Origin: Prorocentrum cordatum
Taxonomy: Eukaryota > Sar > Dinophyceae > Prorocentrales > Prorocentraceae
Direction: 5' to 3'
NCBI GenBank assembly: GCA_963575745.1
Contig: CAUYUJ010015685.1
Coordinates: 35,001-99,000, forward strand
Length of the DNA stretch: 64,000 nt
Both the position numbers and the translations under genes were made by a program. The notes under the pieces were generated by a model that saw only the letters and a program-made list of their open reading frames with translations, made no database searches and had not been told where the DNA came from. Each line of letters opens with the position of its first letter. Position 1 is the stretch's first letter. Below are positions 11,856 to 22,261 of this stretch, one piece after another.

Positions 11856-12300
11856 AGAGAACAATGGGAAAAGCGCGGGGCCGATGGGGGGGTGGAGGGC
11901 GAGCTGAAGCACCGCGGGGGCGGCGGGGGCGGGGGCCAGGACCAGTGGGAAATGGGCGCGGCCAGTGCCAAGGCGGCAGGGGGCGCCTTCTCGGCCGCGG
12001 CCGAAGCAGCGGGAGGGGGCGGCGAGGGCAGGGGCGCCAGCAACCTCAGTCAGCGGGCGACTACGAGGAGCCCGACCTCAGAGGAGCCATCAGCGGACTC
12101 CAGCGCCCAGCCCTCCGATCCGCGGGCGGAGATGCGAGACGTGGGCCACGTGGCCGCGGACTTCGACCTCGTCCCAGTCAGCGCATGGGCGTTTCGGAAG
12201 TCTCTAGCAGCGGGCCGCTGCTACGGGAACCTGGTCAGGGAGCGGGGCAAGGGGCGTCTGCTTCGGCCCCCAGGCGTCCACGAAGGAATGGCGCTAATGG
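11199..12300 (+). pseudogene. GC-rich open frame upstream of unit 2, with a C36 run
   Basis: Part of a 488-codon frame (to 12665). It contains a possible zinc-binding cluster near 11560-11640 (YQCHWCLSSF..H..H..CC), but the spacing is not a clear C2H2 match. A run of about 36 C (11820-11855) sits inside the frame, and the sequence after it is open in all + frames. I do not recognise a product. It may be the 5' part of the unit 2 gene remnant. Low confidence that it is coding as read. Confidence 0.2.
11820..11855 (+). repeat. C homopolymer (about 36 nt)
   Basis: Uninterrupted C run between gcgatt and agagaacaatgg, the longest homopolymer in the first 15 kb. Confidence 0.95.
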
Positions 12301-12327
12301 AAGGCCCTGGAAGGCCTCTCAGAGACA

Positions 12328-12783
12328 GTGACGGAGTGGCAGGGAGAGGGCGTTGCATCGGTGGATCAACCTATGGCGTGGGCGATCCACGCGCTGAACA
12401 ACTTCCTTGCGTTGTTGGGCGGCAGCAGCATCTGCGGCCGGGCCGTGGTTGCCGAGGCGATCAGGTCGCGCGTGGTCAGCGAGAGCTACAAAGCACGCGG
12501 CAGCAATCGCTTGAACCCGAGCGATGGCGAGCAGTTCTGGGAGGAGGGCTTGGGCCATATTCGGATCAGCGTCAACGCGGCGCCCAACTTCCGAGCGGCG
12601 CCCCCGAAAGGCGCGAACGAGGATCATCCGAGAGAAGCTGGGCAAGTTCTCGGGCCACAACTTGAAGAAAGCAGCGGGGGCGCTGTGCGTTTTCGTGGGC
12701 GGCAAGAAGTCCCGGTCGGCAGCGCCGCGGGCGCAGTGGGGGAGGGTGGTGGAGAGCGCGAACTCCAGCGTCGGCGACGCTAA
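12328..12783 (+). pseudogene. Dispersed family unit 2, segment A
   Basis: Paralogous to the end of 241-897: NAAPNFRAAP against STSPPNFRAVLP. After a one-frame slip near 12600, a neighbouring frame gives KLGKFSGHNLKKAAGALCVF and KKSRSAAPRAQWGRVVE, against KLGQFGCRNLRMTMGMLIVY and RKPQSAAPKSELERMAE of unit 1. Both copies continue with segments B and C at similar distances, so this is a segmental duplication. The frameshift suggests decay. Confidence 0.45.
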
Positions 12784-13582
12784 GGGAAGAGGGGGGCGGC
12801 TGCGCTGGGGGGGGGGGGCATCTCGGGGTGCAGGGGCCCCGGCGCCCTGCGCCCGACAGCGACTGGCGCGGGCCAGCACTTTCACGACCCCCTCTGCGAA
12901 GGCTACCGCACCGAGTGCTGGGGGCTCAGCCCCTCAGGGGACCTCCCCAGCGCAGGCGGGCCTCTCGGGAGTGCCTTATAATGCCCAGGCGAGACGGCGC
13001 CTTCCCGACGAGGGAAAGATCGCGGAATCAATCAGAATGGGTGTTGAGCGCCTCGCGCATATCCCTTAGCGGCAGGGTCCACCAGCTGGCCTTTCAATGT
13101 CGGGCGGTACGGGGGGCAGAGTTGCAATGGGATGCCCTGGGGCGAGGTCTCCCAGACAGAAGCCAATCCTCCAATGCAAGTTAGCCGCCTACGTCTTAGA
13201 TTGTGGCGACACGACATCTTTCATGATTAACCTAATTGCCCCCTCCTTCTCCTTGTGCCCATTTACAATTGTGGCGATGCGGCGTGATTGGGGCGCCTGC
13301 ATACCTTGCCGGCATCAAACATGCAACATGAATGTTGCGATGAGTCACGGGCAGACGAGAGGACTCAGGAGTGGGTCCCGACTACAGAGTATTACGAGAT
13401 ACCTTTGGGGAATGAGATCAGCTTCCACGGCCTATCTGGCTCAGCCGCAGCCTTGGCGCGAAGTGGCGCTAGCGAGGGCATCTCGGAGTGCGGGGCGCAT
13501 GGGGCTGATCATGGCATTCGCTGGCGGCGATGAGCTTTGGCCACGCGGCTGATGCGGCGATATTTTCGGGCACTACAGGGCG

Positions 13583-14150
13583 ATGGGGGGCAGCGGGGGG
13601 CGCGCCGAGAACGAGCCAGGACGCGAACGAGATCAAGGAGGATGCGCGTCATTTGCGAAGTGGTCCTCAGGCGGGAGGAGTGGGCCGAGTGGCCGGCGAG
13701 GAGAAGCTTCGCCGAGGCGGGGGGGGTACATCGCACAGGGGCAAGTGAGCCGTGATCTGGGGAAGCGCGCAGAGGGCCCAAAGTGGGCAGTTCAATCCAT
13801 CGGGCAAATCCAGGCAGCGAAGGCGATCGTCGACGCGGAGGAGCAAGGGGAGAGGCCGCGCAGCCAGAGAGGCAAGAGGGCCCCCGAGCGGTCCAGGGTG
13901 GCGGTGGACGGCGCCAGGAAGAAAGGGGGCACCTTCGAGGCCTTCAGCAGGGCAGGGGGAAGTGTGAAGGTCACCCTGAAGTGCGCAGAGGAGTGCGACA
14001 TCGTGCTGCGCGAGCGCAGGCTCATGGACATGGGGCGGGGAAGCAGTGGAAAGAGCCGAGCAGGCGCTGGGAGAGAAGGGGAATGAGCTGCAGGATCACG
14101 GCGACTACAAGACGTGTGATAACAAGGGTGAGCAGCAGCGGACACATGGA
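13583..14150 (+). pseudogene. Dispersed family unit 2, segment B
   Basis: Contains FSRAGGSVKVTLKCAEECDI, the counterpart of unit 1 FSEAGEIMTEAFRCAEEYDI. Then, in another frame, ELQDHGDYKTCDNKGEQQ corresponds to unit 1 GDYQAAKDKGEEQ. No GA microsatellite separates these two parts here. Stops and frame changes (TGA at 14084-14086) show the copy is broken as read. Function unknown. Confidence 0.45.
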
Positions 14151-14171
14151 GCGACAACATGCAGTTAAACA

Positions 14172-14871
14172 GTGTGTGTATGGGGCCGCGTTGGCTGGGG
14201 CAAGGACAAAGACTGCGCCTGCGCGCGTGGTCTAGCCTTCCCCAACAAGCTGTGGCGAAGGGGCCCCAGCGCTAACTCGCGGTCAGAGCAGTGGAAGTTC
14301 TGTTGTGAAATCGATTGGAAGGCGCTGGTGATTGCCCGGGGAAGGTTTCCCGAGGGCGAGCTCGTGAAAGGATGGGTGGGCAAGATGAAGCGCGCCTTCG
14401 CCGAGGACTTTTCGAAGTGGCCTGAGATCGGCTGCGCGTCGAGCCTCCGCCCGTGCCGCAACGGCCCGTTGATGGTGGTGGAGCCTCTCGCCGATGGAAG
14501 TTGGGTGGCATTTGTAGCCGAGGGGCTGCCGCGAGAGATCGACGGCGCTATCGAAGAGCACCGCTGCCAGTTCTTCGACGCAGCCCCGCAGCTGAACCCG
14601 GATGAACTGCAGGGGGGGGGGGGGGGGGGGGCCCGTCTGCCCGATGACGCGCCGCGCGAAGGGCTGCGAGCTGATCGCGAGGTGCCCAGTGGACGCGTGG
14701 CAAGCAGCAGGGGGGGGGGACTTCTCGACGCGCAGCTGGTGCGAGCTTGCGGTGCGGATCGCGAGGAACGACGCGGGGGGCCTGCAGAGTGTCGCGGGGG
14801 CATCCGTGAGGGAGCTGCAAACCATCGAAAAGGGCGAGAACAAGGGGTTCGAGAGGCTTCAACGTCGTTAG
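14172..14871 (+). pseudogene. Dispersed family unit 2, segment C
   Basis: Starts with PNKLWRRGPSANSRSEQW and matches unit 1 segment C through GPLMVVEPLADGSWVAF and LPREIDGA. At 14612-14631 a 20-G run replaces the sequence that reads RELIPWSF in unit 1 and shifts the frame. The match resumes in another frame (CELIARCPVDAWQ, SWCELAVRIARNDAGG) and ends at the TAG at 14869-14871. Two copies with conserved blocks imply a formerly real protein. No domain recognised. Confidence 0.5.
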
Positions 14872-15399
14872 GAACTGCGCGAGAGCAAGGGCGCCCGGCT
14901 CGACGGCGCCGAGATATTCGAGCAGTTCGCAGTTGTGGGTGGAGCGGCCAGCTCCATCGGCAGCGCGTGAGAGCGCTCGCTCGCGCCTGCGGTTGTACTG
15001 GCGAGGGCATCTCGGAGTGTAGGCCAGAGAGCCTGCGCCGACGTGGCTGTGCTGGCGCGGGCATCTCGGAGCGCGGGCCAGCGAGCCTCGCAAGAAGACA
15101 GAGGACCGCGCAGTTAAGATGGACACAACATCGCTGGGGCCACCACGGAACTCCGTTCAAGCGCCACATCCCCCCGTGGAGCGACAGTGGAACAAGATCG
15201 AAATATTGGGGGCTCTCGTGCGCCGTGACTTCCGTGGTATTGCTCGCACCTACCTGTACGTTGAATGCAGGGGTACTAAAGAGGTATACTTGGATTACTA
15301 CAGAGAATTTTGATGCAGTGCATTACAGCACAGGCCTCGTGTTGGACATTTTTTTGCATGTTTCTACCATCGACCAGCACGTCCAGGGAGCGAAGTGAG

Positions 15400-15400
15400 T

Positions 15401-15487
<87 letters not shown>

Positions 15488-15541
15488 AGAGAGAGAGAGA
15501 GAAAGAGAGAGAGATGAGAGAGAGAGGATAGAGAGAGAGAG

Positions 15542-15579
<38 letters not shown>

Positions 15580-15675
15580 GACGAGAAAGAGGAGAGAGAA
15601 AGAGAGAGAAACCAAAGAAAATAAAAGAAAGAAAGAGAGAGAGAGAGGAGGAGGGATGAGGAGAGAGAGAAGAGA

Positions 15676-15717
<42 letters not shown>

Positions 15718-15758
15718 GAGAGAAAGAGAGAGAGAAAGAGAGAGAAACAAAGAAATAA

Positions 15759-15812
<54 letters not shown>

Positions 15813-15815
15813 GGA
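15400..15815 (+). repeat. (GA)n microsatellite, interrupted
   Basis: About 415 bp of GA repeat with AAAGA, GGA and ATGAG interruptions, beginning after gaagtgagt and ending at gggactctttcc. Open frames over it are artefacts. Confidence 0.95.
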
Positions 15816-16300
15816 CTCTTTCCGAAGCGTGGGCGCAGCAGGACTTTCTGGTATAATATTTATTTGCCCCCCCCAGCATAAGTTTGGCACGACGGGGCCT
15901 TCGGCATTCCCTCCCGCCTCCCCTCCCTCCTGTGTCATCGAGGTTTGGTCGTGTCCCCCCCCGTGCTTGGGAACCCTGGTCGCCCGGCGCGTTCCCTTTG
16001 GATTGGGGCACGCGAGAGGGCCAACAGACGCGCTCCTCGCGCTGACCCGTAGGGGCTTGTGCCCGTAGGGGCTTGCCCCCCCCCTGCTCACGAGCTATCG
16101 ATCCTCTCGTGCGGGGCCTCTCGGAACTCGCCTTTAGAGCATCGGGCACGCCCCTGCCAGCCCATGAGAAGTCTGGGTCTGCGGCAAACTTTCATTCGCC
16201 AGGGGATGTCCGCAAGTCGTGCACAGCCAACTCTTTTGCGGGCTCCGCGTGGACCCCCCTCATGCGGATGTCCTGTCCTGTCATGCCTGTTCCTACTCGT
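15816..16300. other. Short unique stretch without a supported gene
   Basis: GC-rich sequence between the GA and T arrays. It contains a small direct repeat (gtaggggcttg, twice near 16051-16077). Nothing else seen. Confidence 0.5.
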
Positions 16301-16301
16301 C

Positions 16302-16386
16302 CTCCTTTTTCTTTTTTTTTATTTTTTTTTTTTTTTTTTTTTTTTCCTTTTTGTTTTTTTTTTTTTTTCTTTTTTTTTTTTTTTTT

Positions 16387-16447
<61 letters not shown>

Positions 16448-16497
16448 TTTTTTTTTTTTTTTTTTCTTGTTTTTTTTTTTTTTTTGTTTTTTTCTGC
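16302..16497. repeat. T-rich tract, about 195 bp
   Basis: Almost pure T with isolated C, G and A. On the - strand this is an A-rich tract, which could be an expanded poly(A) relic. No retroposed gene was identified next to it, so it is called only as low complexity. Confidence 0.9.
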
Positions 16498-17142
16498 CTC
16501 CTCCTCCAGGCAATAAGTGGGAACACTCAGCCGTCTCCGGCCTGCTGTCGCCCCCCTCTTCCACCCAGGAAAGCCAAAAGGAGTATCTTCAGTCTTTCCC
16601 ACGGTCTCGCTTGAACCTCATAAAGGGCTGCATGTGCGGTCCGCGGCCACCACATTGCCCCAGTGGGCAGCAGGTCCAAGCCATAATGCCACACTATAGA
16701 CACGGCGTGGTGAGTGTAGCAAGCCAAAGGTGTGACTGGGAAGCTGCCCAGTGCACGCCCTCGCGTTGCCCAATGTTTGCCCGTCTGCTGTGGTCGCAGG
16801 GGTGGTGGCACCAGGAAACTGGTCTCGCGAGCTGAGTTGAATCGCCCCAAAGCCATTTTACGTCAAGGCCCCTCCTCCTCTTCCCTCCTCCTTTTCCTCC
16901 TCTTCCTCTTCCTCCTCTTTCCCCCCCCCTTCGTCCCATCAAAGGGGAGTGGGAAAAGCTACGGTTGTTGGAGTTTTCGGGGCGCCCTCTGCAGTGCTTG
17001 CGCGGGTGGGGAGCGCAAGGAGGAGAAGGGGGCTGCGGAGGATATGGTTGTCGTCTCTTGTGGTTTGGGCCTCTGGACGCGGGATGGGGGGCAGGGAGGG
17101 AGAGGAGGAGGAGAAACTGAGAAAGGAAACCGGGACGAAGGG
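16498..17142. other. Unique stretch without a supported gene
   Basis: Short overlapping open frames only. Contains a small TCC/CCT-rich patch at 16865-16930. Confidence 0.5.
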
Positions 17143-17991
17143 GTGGTGGCGGTGGTGGTCGTGATGATGCTGCTGATAATGCTGATGATGCTGATGATGG
17201 TCATGGTGATGATGATGATGATGCTGGTGGTGCTGCTGCTGATGCTTCGGATGCTGCTGATGATGATGGTGATGGTGATGGTGATGGTGGTCGTGGTGGT
17301 TTTACTGATGCTGATGCTGATGATGCTGATGGTGATGCTGATGTTAATGCTGCTGCTGATGATGATGCTTATGCTGCTGCTGATGATGATGCTTGTGCTG
17401 CTGCTGATGATGGTGATGATGCTGATGATGGTGATGGTGATGGTGATGGTGGTGGTGGTGGTGATGATGATGATGATGATTGCGATGATGATGACGACGA
17501 TGATGATGCTGATGCTGATGCTGCTGATGATGATGATGATGATGCTGATGCTGATGCTGATGCTGATGATGATGCTGATGGTGGTGGTGGTGATGATGAT
17601 GATGATGATGTTGATGATGATGATCGGATGATGATGATGTTGATGATGATGATGGTGATGATGATGATGATGTGATGATGATGCTGATGATGATGATGAT
17701 GCTGATGATGATGATGATGCGATGATGCTGATGCTGATGATGATGAGGCTGATGATTATGATGGTTTTTGATGCTGATGATGCTGGTGATGATGATGATG
17801 ATGATGATGATGAGATGATGATTGACGTGATGAGGATGATGATTACTGAGGATGATGATGATGATGATGATGATGATAGGGATGATCGATGATGGATGAT
17901 GATGATGAGAGATGATGATGATCATGATGTAGGATGAGGAGAGGATGAGGATGAGATTTTTGATGATGATGATGATATGATGATCGATGAT

Positions 17992-18024
<33 letters not shown>

Positions 18025-18056
18025 GATTGCTGATGCTGATGATGATGTGATGATGA

Positions 18057-18122
<66 letters not shown>

Positions 18123-18163
18123 TGATGATGATGATGATGATGGAGTATGATGATGATGAGGAG
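17143..18163 (+). repeat. (ATG/CTG/GTG)n triplet array, about 1 kb
   Basis: A trinucleotide array: GTG/CTG/ATG mixed in the first half, nearly pure GAT from about 17990. Occasional one-base slips change phase. Poly-Met, poly-Asp and, on the other strand, poly-His/Ile/Ser frames are repeat artefacts. Confidence 0.95.
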
Positions 18164-18412
18164 GAGGAGGAGGAGGAGGTAGGAGAGAGAGGAGGAGGAT
18201 GAGGAGGAGGAGGAGGAGGAGGTGGAGAGGAGCGAGGCGGAGGAGGAGGAGGGGGAGGGGGAGGAGGAGAGGAGGAGGAGAGGGGGGGGGAAAAAAGGAG
18301 GAGGAGGAGGAGGAGGAGGAAGGAGGAAGGTGGAGGAGGAGGAGGAGGAGGAGGAGGAGGAGGAGGAGGAGGACGAAGAGGAGGAAAAGGAGGATGAGGA
18401 GGAGGGAAAGCC
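18153..18412 (+). repeat. (GGA)n array
   Basis: About 260 bp of GAG/GGA triplets, continuous with the preceding GAT array through gatgaggaggagg, so one triplet grades into another. Confidence 0.95.
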
Positions 18413-19185
18413 GCGTGGGTGCGTGGGGCAGGATAGCAGCGAGAACCTTAACGACAGCCAGGCCGCGACTCTCCGCGCGCAAGCGGGGCCGTTCCGAGCC
18501 GCCTCCCTGTCTGCCGTCGCCGCCCCCGCTGGGCGGCATGTCTCTGCCCGCCCTCGGCTGGTCGCGCATCGGCGTCGGCGTCGGCTTCTCCGCGCGAGGT
18601 GGCTTCTGAGGCGGCCTGCCTCCAGGAGGAGCCCGTGGCCGTCAGGGCGTGGGCGCTGCCCGCGGGCTGCAAGGTAGTGGGCTTCCTCTGCAGCGGGCGC
18701 ACCCCGGCGAGGGCCCTGGGCGAGGTGGACCTGCGGTCCGCGCCCGTTGGGGGCGGCCCTCTCTGAGCTGATCCGTCGTTCGTGCATCACTTCGCGCGCC
18801 GTTGCTGCCCTGCGCGCGCGCGGCCGTGCCCCTCAACGCTCATCTCCCCCCCAAGGACCAATGATTATCCGTAAGGGCATCGCCCCCTGCCGCCGGCCCT
18901 CTTCTCATATTTGGATAGTTCAGAGTCGCGTCGATGTGTCTCGGCGCTCCCTTGGCGCATCTGGGAACATCGTGCGGGGGAGGACAGGAATCATCAGCGC
19001 ATCTTGAGACGTTGGCGTCATCGAAGACGCCTACGGCGACTCACCGCCGCGCCCTGCCGTTTAGCATCGCCAGAGTGGCCGAGCGTTGTGGCAAGATCTC
19101 TGCCAAGCTATCGGGCCGTGTGCTCCCCCAGCCCTTGTAGACAGCCTTTGGGGAACGCTTGGGGGAAGATGGCGGGGAGTGAAGA
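18413..19185. other. GC-rich stretch without a supported gene
   Basis: Short overlapping frames on both strands; nothing recognised. Confidence 0.45.
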
Positions 19186-19412
19186 TCAGGAGGAGGAGGA
19201 GGATGGAGAGGAGGGGGAGGAGGAGCAGGAGGAGGAGGAGGAGGAGGAGGAGGCGGAGGAGGAGGAGGAGGAGGAGGAGGACGAGGAGGAGGAGGAGGAG
19301 GAGGAGGAGGAGGAGGAGGAGGAGGTGAGAAGGAGGACGAAGAGGAGGAGGAGAAGGAGGAGGAGGAGGAGGAGGAGGAGGAGGAGGAGGAGGAGGAGGA
19401 GGAGGAGGAGGG
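19186..19412 (+). repeat. (GGA)n array
   Basis: About 225 bp of GGA/GAG triplets, followed immediately by a CTTGGGG-type array. This order is related to that at 23.0-23.2 and 36.0-36.8 kb. Confidence 0.95.
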
Positions 19413-19419
19413 GGCACTT

Positions 19420-19775
19420 TGGGAGCCTCAGGGGGGCACTCTTGAGGCCTCCTTGGAGCTTCCCAGGAGCCATTTGGAGGTATCTTGGGGGCTTCCCGTG
19501 TGGGCCTTTGGGGGCTTCCCGGGAGTCTCTTTGGCCGTCTTGGTGAATTCCTGGCCCGTCTGACGCCGTCGGAAGCCGTCTTGGGGGACTCTGGGCCGAC
19601 TTGGGGCCCTCTTGGGGTGCTCCAGGGCCATCTTGGAGGCCATCTTGGGCGTTTTGGATGCCTTTTGGGCCGTCTTGGGGCCCTCTTGGGGCCGTCTTTG
19701 GGGCCTCTTGGGCCGTTCTGGGGCCATCTTGGAAGGCCTCGTTGGCGATCTTGGGGCGCTCTTTAGGGGCTCTTG
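19420..19775 (+). repeat. CTTGGGGCC-type degenerate tandem array
   Basis: Degenerate units of about 9-15 bp such as gccatcttgggg, ccgtcttgggg and cctcttgggg. The same units form arrays at 36170-36760 and 63855-64000. Confidence 0.8.
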
Positions 19776-19822
19776 AATTCTAAAATGAGCTGGGACTGGG
19801 TCGAGAGATAGCGAGCGTTTGT

Positions 19823-19843
19823 CCGTGGCCGCTTGGGCTCAAG
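19823..19843 (+). other. Spliced-leader-like relic, copy 1
   Basis: Twenty-one bases reading ccgtggcc then gcttgggctcaag. They agree with the dinoflagellate spliced leader (ccgtagcc, attttggctcaag) at about 17 of 21 positions. The relic lies about 200 nt before the conserved Gag segment of copy 1. Copy 2 has a relic at the equivalent place (42549). Confidence 0.6.
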
Positions 19844-20022
19844 CGGCCGGCCGCCAACACATGATTGCACCTCATCGCGAGGCACACTACTTGCCATCGA
19901 GACCGAAAACACCATCGCTTGAGATTGCCCGTCGCTCCCGCGACGACCTCCTCCGATTGGGACTATCGTTGCTACGGTACAACAGAGCCGGAGCTGGGCT
20001 TCGCCTAAGGCGAAACTGCTGA

Positions 20023-22011
20023 TTGGGCCTCCCGATCCCCTTCAAACTTGGTAGCGGGGCTGGCCTATGGTGGTCAGCTCCTGCTCTACTTCTCACCATC
20101 CACGGCACTATCTGGTGGACTACTGACATGGTGGAACATCAGGTTGCAGTGGGTCTGCGCGGAGGTATGTACACAACTTCGCACAACCGCAAGGACACTT
20201 GCAGTGCTACCCCTGCTCTCGCGCAGGCCTCTTACTCGAGTCCTACATCCCTGCGCTACTACACTCCTGAAGCCCACCCACCTACTCCAATTGGAAGCTT
20301 CTTTGAAGATGCCATAAATGGTAGCATGCGATACGATATTGTGCCGCCTCTACCCCCACGCAGGCTTACAACAAAACGCCACAAACCCCAGCCACAAACA
20401 TCCGATCACTACCTACGGGGCCATTGGATTGGCATTGCTATCTTTAGTCTTATGTGGGTCGCTATCGGGTGTGCTGCGGGACACATGCGTGGCGGAGACG
20501 ACGCCAGAACAACCGGCCCCCATTGGGACCCGGCCAGTCAACTACCATTCCGCGAATTCGTTCGAGAGGTACATGCCTGGATTCACGTGACCACAGGCAA
20601 TGTGAGGCCCTCCCAACAGGCTGCAGCACTGCACCGTGGTCTGGGGGGTCTCGCGCGGGCCATGGCCATGAGAGCCCCCCCCGCAGTCATCAATTTTGGC
20701 GTTAACATTGGTGGTCGTCATGCCGATGGCGTCACCTACATCGTGCTCCTCCTTGGCGCGAAGTTTGATAACTTAGAGGAGGGACGCCAAGTTAACTCGG
20801 GAGCGCCTCTCATCGACTTTCGCGTCCATGCAGGAGAACGGACCGACCAGGCAGTAGCGCGCTTCGAGATAGCCCGCTACGAGGCTGAAACGGCAGGCTT
20901 TAACATCCCCAATTTCCAAATCTTAGCATTTTTCCTGTTCAGAGCCTTAGGAGCGGGGGCGTCGCGTGCAACTCCTACAGCCACTCAACCACCAAATTCC
21001 GAGGAATGAACAACAATTCGATTCTCTACTTGAGCGCACGAGGTCATGCTCACATTGCTGAGCGAACTCCTGGCAACATTGTCGGTATCTTCAGCCGCGG
21101 TCACCGCGCCGAAACCTTTCATGCTGAAACGAATGCAGGGCAACCTGCTACAAGCGTCTGGAATGACGATCCGCAACCAACGGAGACCGCCGCTCCATTC
21201 GCCCATAATGGTGGTTTGCCCACGGGGTCGCAAGACTCCTGGGCTAGATATCGGGGGCCGTCGGCAACGGCGGCCCCTGCACAAGCCATTGCCCTTGTAG
21301 TCTCGGAGGGGTAGCCCGCTGAATCTGACTTCGACTCCGGAACCGACGCCGACCCGTCATCAGATGGCGAAGCGACGGCCCTAGACTATTCCGGCGTGCC
21401 CACGTATTTTACATAAGAGCAGCAGTTGCAATGGCTGTTTCTAGGTCGGAAACCAGAAACACAAACGCAGATGGAGACGGCTTATGAAGAAACCAATTTG
21501 TAAGGTACGACGTACCATCCGACGGGCACCCAGGGGAAGAGGCAGGGGTCGTGGCAAGGGCAAGGGCAAGGGCAAACGACGGCGATTACATGGCAGAAGT
21601 GTGTTAGCATTCCTGGCATCTATTGCTGGACCACAGCATGAAGACATATTCCTGGGCGCAGGCAGGGGCCGTGGGCGCGCCACAGGAAAGGGTGAGGGGC
21701 GTCGGGGCAACCCGAAAGATGCGAACGGCAAAACCATGGAATGTGACATCTGCCATGGCACGCAGCATTTCCGCCGTGCATGTCCCCGAGGCGATGGGAG
21801 GGGCAGGGGTCCGTCAATGCATTTGGCTCGACCCGATTCGGACATGCAGTATGTCGATTGGGAGGCGCTATTAGCCAACCCTGCCGACAACCCAACCGCA
21901 GTTGCTAATTTCATGTCTGCCAGGCATTTAAATGCCAGCGTGTCCCTCGAGAGATGCGCCGATGAGCTTTTGGGGAGATATGTGTTGGCCACGACGAGTT
22001 TAACCCTGTAG
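20023..22011 (+). pseudogene. Gag-like polyprotein, copy 1, frameshifted
   Basis: Three frames are needed: 20023-21009, 21006-21314 and 21484-22011. The first has hydrophobic segments near 20080-20130 (WWSAPALLLTIHGTIWW) and 20425-20485 (GIAIFSLMWVAIGCAAG). The core follows with LGGLARAMAMR, GVTYIVLLLGAKFDNLEE and FEIARYEAETAGF. The last has a basic glycine-rich stretch and a CX2CX4HX4C zinc knuckle (CDICHGTQHFRRAC, about 21742-21783). This order fits a retrotransposon Gag that binds genomic RNA. Copy 2 aligns throughout and keeps TGA where this copy has TGG (20579). The start is uncertain: GAP-like conserved sequence begins at 20041, and no clear ATG is shared. Probably non-functional because of the frameshifts and 3' truncation. 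Confidence 0.75.
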
Positions 22012-22046
22012 ACTGGCTCGGCGCACCCATCGCGGGGCAACCTGCG
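21135..22046 (+). repeat. GNRA mini-hairpins in copy 1 (three)
   Basis: 21135-21148 GCAGG-GCAA-CCTGC; 21702-21715 TCGGG-GCAA-CCCGA; 22031-22046 CGCGGG-GCAA-CCTGCG with one G-T pair. The second lies at the same codons as the hairpin at 44396 in copy 2, with outer pair T-A here and G-C there. Confidence 0.8.
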
Positions 22047-22261
22047 CATATCGAATTCTTGACGCTTCGCATACTCCCACCAGCCCATGCAGAATTGATT
22101 GCCAGCTTTCTTGAGGCCTCGTTCGAGGCTATCTTGAGCCATGCTCGCCTTGAGGCAGTCGGCGGCACGCAGGAAGCCCCCCCGCGCTTCGAACCTCGAA
22201 CCCCGACGACAAATCAATGGGGCGACATCTGAGTATGCTTCTCAGGGGTTCCGGTGAGCGG

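Larger units (their letters stand above)
13472..15074 (+). repeat. CGAG...CTCG motif copies in unit 2
   Basis: Copies at 13472-13491 (gcgagggcatctcggagtgc), 15001-15020 and 15055-15074 (first stem half changed to cgcg). The flanks in unit 2 and unit 1 copies differ, so the motif is repeated on its own scale and not only through the unit duplication. Confidence 0.5.
19823..22240 (+). mobile_element. Gag-bearing retroelement, copy 1, 3'-truncated
   Basis: Co-linear with the 5' part of the element at 42.55-54.1 kb: leader relic, hydrophobic segments, Gag, zinc knuckle and the start of the post-Gag region. The alignment is lost at a (GGA)n array starting near 22260. Long terminal repeats could not be recognised. 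Confidence 0.75.

Noticed and set aside
9382-12665. Two long GC-rich frames (378 and 488 codons) as confident genes
   Set aside because: Composition is as expected for chance frames in GC-rich DNA and other frames overlap them. Listed only with low confidence.
16302-16497. Poly(A) tail of a retroposed gene on the - strand
   Set aside because: No coding sequence or element end was recognised on the expected side, and the tract is much interrupted.
17143-18800. Poly-Met, poly-Asp, poly-His and poly-Ser frames
   Set aside because: Trinucleotide repeat artefacts.
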